Assembly: GCA_964230195.1 (NCBI GenBank)
Contig: CAXRGH010000181.1
Span: 1 to 6,566 of the forward strand
Source: CAXRGH01 sp964230195
Lineage (GTDB): Bacteria; Pseudomonadota; Gammaproteobacteria; Enterobacterales; Alteromonadaceae
DNA: 6,566 nt
Reading direction: 5' to 3'
Shown here: one piece after another, positions 5,935-6,566 of the stretch
How positions within the stretch are numbered: position 1 is the first letter of the stretch
Layout: each line of letters begins with the position of its first letter
Notes under the pieces: model-generated
What the model was told of the DNA's origin: nothing
Seen by the model: only the letters and a program-made list of their open reading frames with translations
Databases searched by the model: none
Program-made: the position numbers and the translations under genes

Positions 5935-6031
5935 CTGGGTTCAATAAACTGACTCGGTCTATCACTAACTAGTACCCATAACCTATTGAACTCACTAGGT
6001 TTGTAACCTAGTGCCATGTAGGCACTAGGTG
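5933..6031. repeat. Four CACT-type elements at exact 30-bp spacing
   Basis: CACTGGGTT (5933), CACTAACTA (5963), CACTAGGTT (5993) and CACTAGGTG (6023) start exactly 30 bases apart. The first, third and fourth share CACT-R-GGT; the second shares only CACTA. The 30-base units do not align beyond this core, so this is not a simple tandem duplication. It could be an array of protein binding sites on one face of the helix, or partly chance for the second copy. Confidence 0.5.
5993..6030 (+). promoter_or_regulatory. Competing hairpins in the leader of the Hpt gene
   Basis: Three arms are present: CACTAGGTT (5993-6001), AACCTAGTGCC (6005-6015) and GGCACTAGGT (6021-6030). The middle arm can pair with the first (9 bp, three-base loop) or with the third (10 bp, five-base loop), but not with both. 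An earlier AACCTA (5980-5985) can also pair with the first arm's TAGGTT. The last arm ends 23 bases before the ATG at 6054. This is the geometry of a switching leader, although overlapping operator half-sites would look the same. Confidence 0.5.
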
Positions 6032-6053
6032 TCAATGAAATAGCGGAATAACC

Positions 6054-6566
6054 ATGCAAACATTTGTCCCAGAAGAGTTAGAAGGCGATATCCTCAATGA
6101 TCTAATGGAGGAGATCAATGAACTGTACGAAGCCAGTGAACAGACTCTCATCGAATTAGAATTACGGCCTGACGATAATGAACTTCAACGAGCCTTGTTT
6201 CGTTCGGTTCACACTATTAAAGGTGACCTTGGGTTGGTTAACTTTTCTCCCATGATTCCACTTCTGCAGCATGTAGAAGATTTATTGGATTTTCTGAGAA
6301 AAGGGCAAATTGAATACACCAGTACTATGAGTGACTTGGTTTTGTTAACGATGGACCGAGTTAAAGTATTCGTAGAAGCGGTTATGGCCTCGGGCCAAGC
6401 GGAATACGATGGCACTTTGTTTAACCAGTTAGTGATGGCGATTGGCCGTATTACGCCTGAAAACAACAGCGAGCACGGAAAGCTACTAACCGATGCTGTA
6501 TTGTTGTTAAATCCGGATCTCGACATCGGGGATGATGGCACAGTAGAAGAGGCAAATGTACCTACC
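6054..6566 (+). CDS. Hpt (CheA P1-like) domain protein, N-terminal 171 residues (C-terminus beyond window)
   Basis: Start of a phosphorelay protein cut by the window edge; the frame is open for 171 codons with no stop. Residues about 10-110 form a helical histidine phosphotransfer domain. The signature SVHTIKGDLG carries phosphoacceptor His53 in an H-x-x-K-G motif, followed by the CheA P1-like second element LLQHVEDLLDFLRKG. The rest so far (about 115-171) is acidic and linker-like. What follows is unknown: CheA-like kinase, HD-GYP or receiver modules are all possible. ATG at 6054 is chosen because the Hpt domain begins just after it; the ribosome site is weak (GCGGAA). No membrane segment or signal peptide is visible, so it is probably cytosolic. 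It is divergent from plsC and follows an unusually structured leader. Confidence 0.85.
   Translation, partial: MQTFVPEELEGDILNDLMEEINELYEASEQTLIELELRPDDNELQRALFRSVHTIKGDLGLVNFSPMIPLLQHVEDLLDFLRKGQIEYTSTMSDLVLLTMDRVKVFVEAVMASGQAEYDGTLFNQLVMAIGRITPENNSEHGKLLTDAVLLLNPDLDIGDDGTVEEANVPT

Larger units (their letters stand above)
5727..6053. other. Divergent intergenic region between plsC and the Hpt gene
   Basis: This 327-base stretch has no credible gene. The left part carries the plsC -10 candidate. In the middle, CGCCTCA (5850-5856) and TGAGGCG (5870-5876) can form a 7-bp stem, with no T-tract. The right part holds a candidate promoter for the Hpt gene and a dense group of direct and inverted repeats (5933-6031), described separately. 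The length and structure exceed what two simple promoters need. Confidence 0.6.

Noticed and set aside
5933..6031. CRISPR-like array from the 30-bp-spaced elements
   Set aside because: The conserved core is only 5-9 bases and the units between are not repeat-plus-spacer; it sits in a promoter and leader, with no cas genes.
6209..6541. Minus-strand open frame of 110 codons
   Set aside because: It lies opposite the Hpt gene, whose H-x-x-K-G motif fixes the real frame; the translation is Ser/Asn-rich without pattern.

Overview
This window reads like a chromosomal segment of a marine-type gammaproteobacterium with moderate GC. The clues are RraB and PlsC proteins very close to the Escherichia coli versions, and a secreted protein with a GlyGly-CTERM sorting tail, a system typical of Vibrio, Shewanella and Oceanospirillales-like bacteria. 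The genus cannot be fixed from the sequence alone. There are seven genes, five on the minus and two on the plus strand. The two edge genes are cut by the window. I see no mobile element, CRISPR array, tRNA or rRNA.

Layout. 1-2241 (minus): N-terminal 747 codons of a large membrane hybrid sensor histidine kinase that runs off the left edge, with a helical periplasmic sensor, HAMP, HisKA, HATPase and the start of a degenerate receiver. 2242-2519: its leader, plus the terminator of the next gene. 2520-3224 (minus): secreted, probably surface-sorted protein of the choice-of-anchor H type. 3294-4112 (minus): XRE-family regulator with an MmyB-like ligand domain. 4113-4234: divergent promoter region with a 33-bp near-perfect palindrome. 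4235-4534 (plus): three-helix membrane protein resembling DUF2834. 4553-4578: bidirectional terminator. 4577-4966 and 5007-5726 (minus): rraB and plsC, a likely plsC-rraB transcription unit. 5727-6053: divergent control region with an unusual set of repeats and competing hairpins. 6054-6566 (plus): start of a protein with a CheA P1-like histidine phosphotransfer domain, cut by the right edge.

How the parts fit. The XRE/MmyB regulator and the small membrane protein look like a self-contained regulator-target pair controlled through the shared palindrome. The plsC-rraB pair joins phospholipid synthesis to control of RNase E. The two edge genes are both phosphorelay proteins, but nothing here shows that they work together.

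Nothing in the window is an obvious new defence or biosynthetic system. The most distinctive signals are non-coding: the 33-bp palindrome at 4156-4188, and the 30-bp-phased CACT elements with mutually exclusive hairpins at 5933-6031, just ahead of the Hpt gene.
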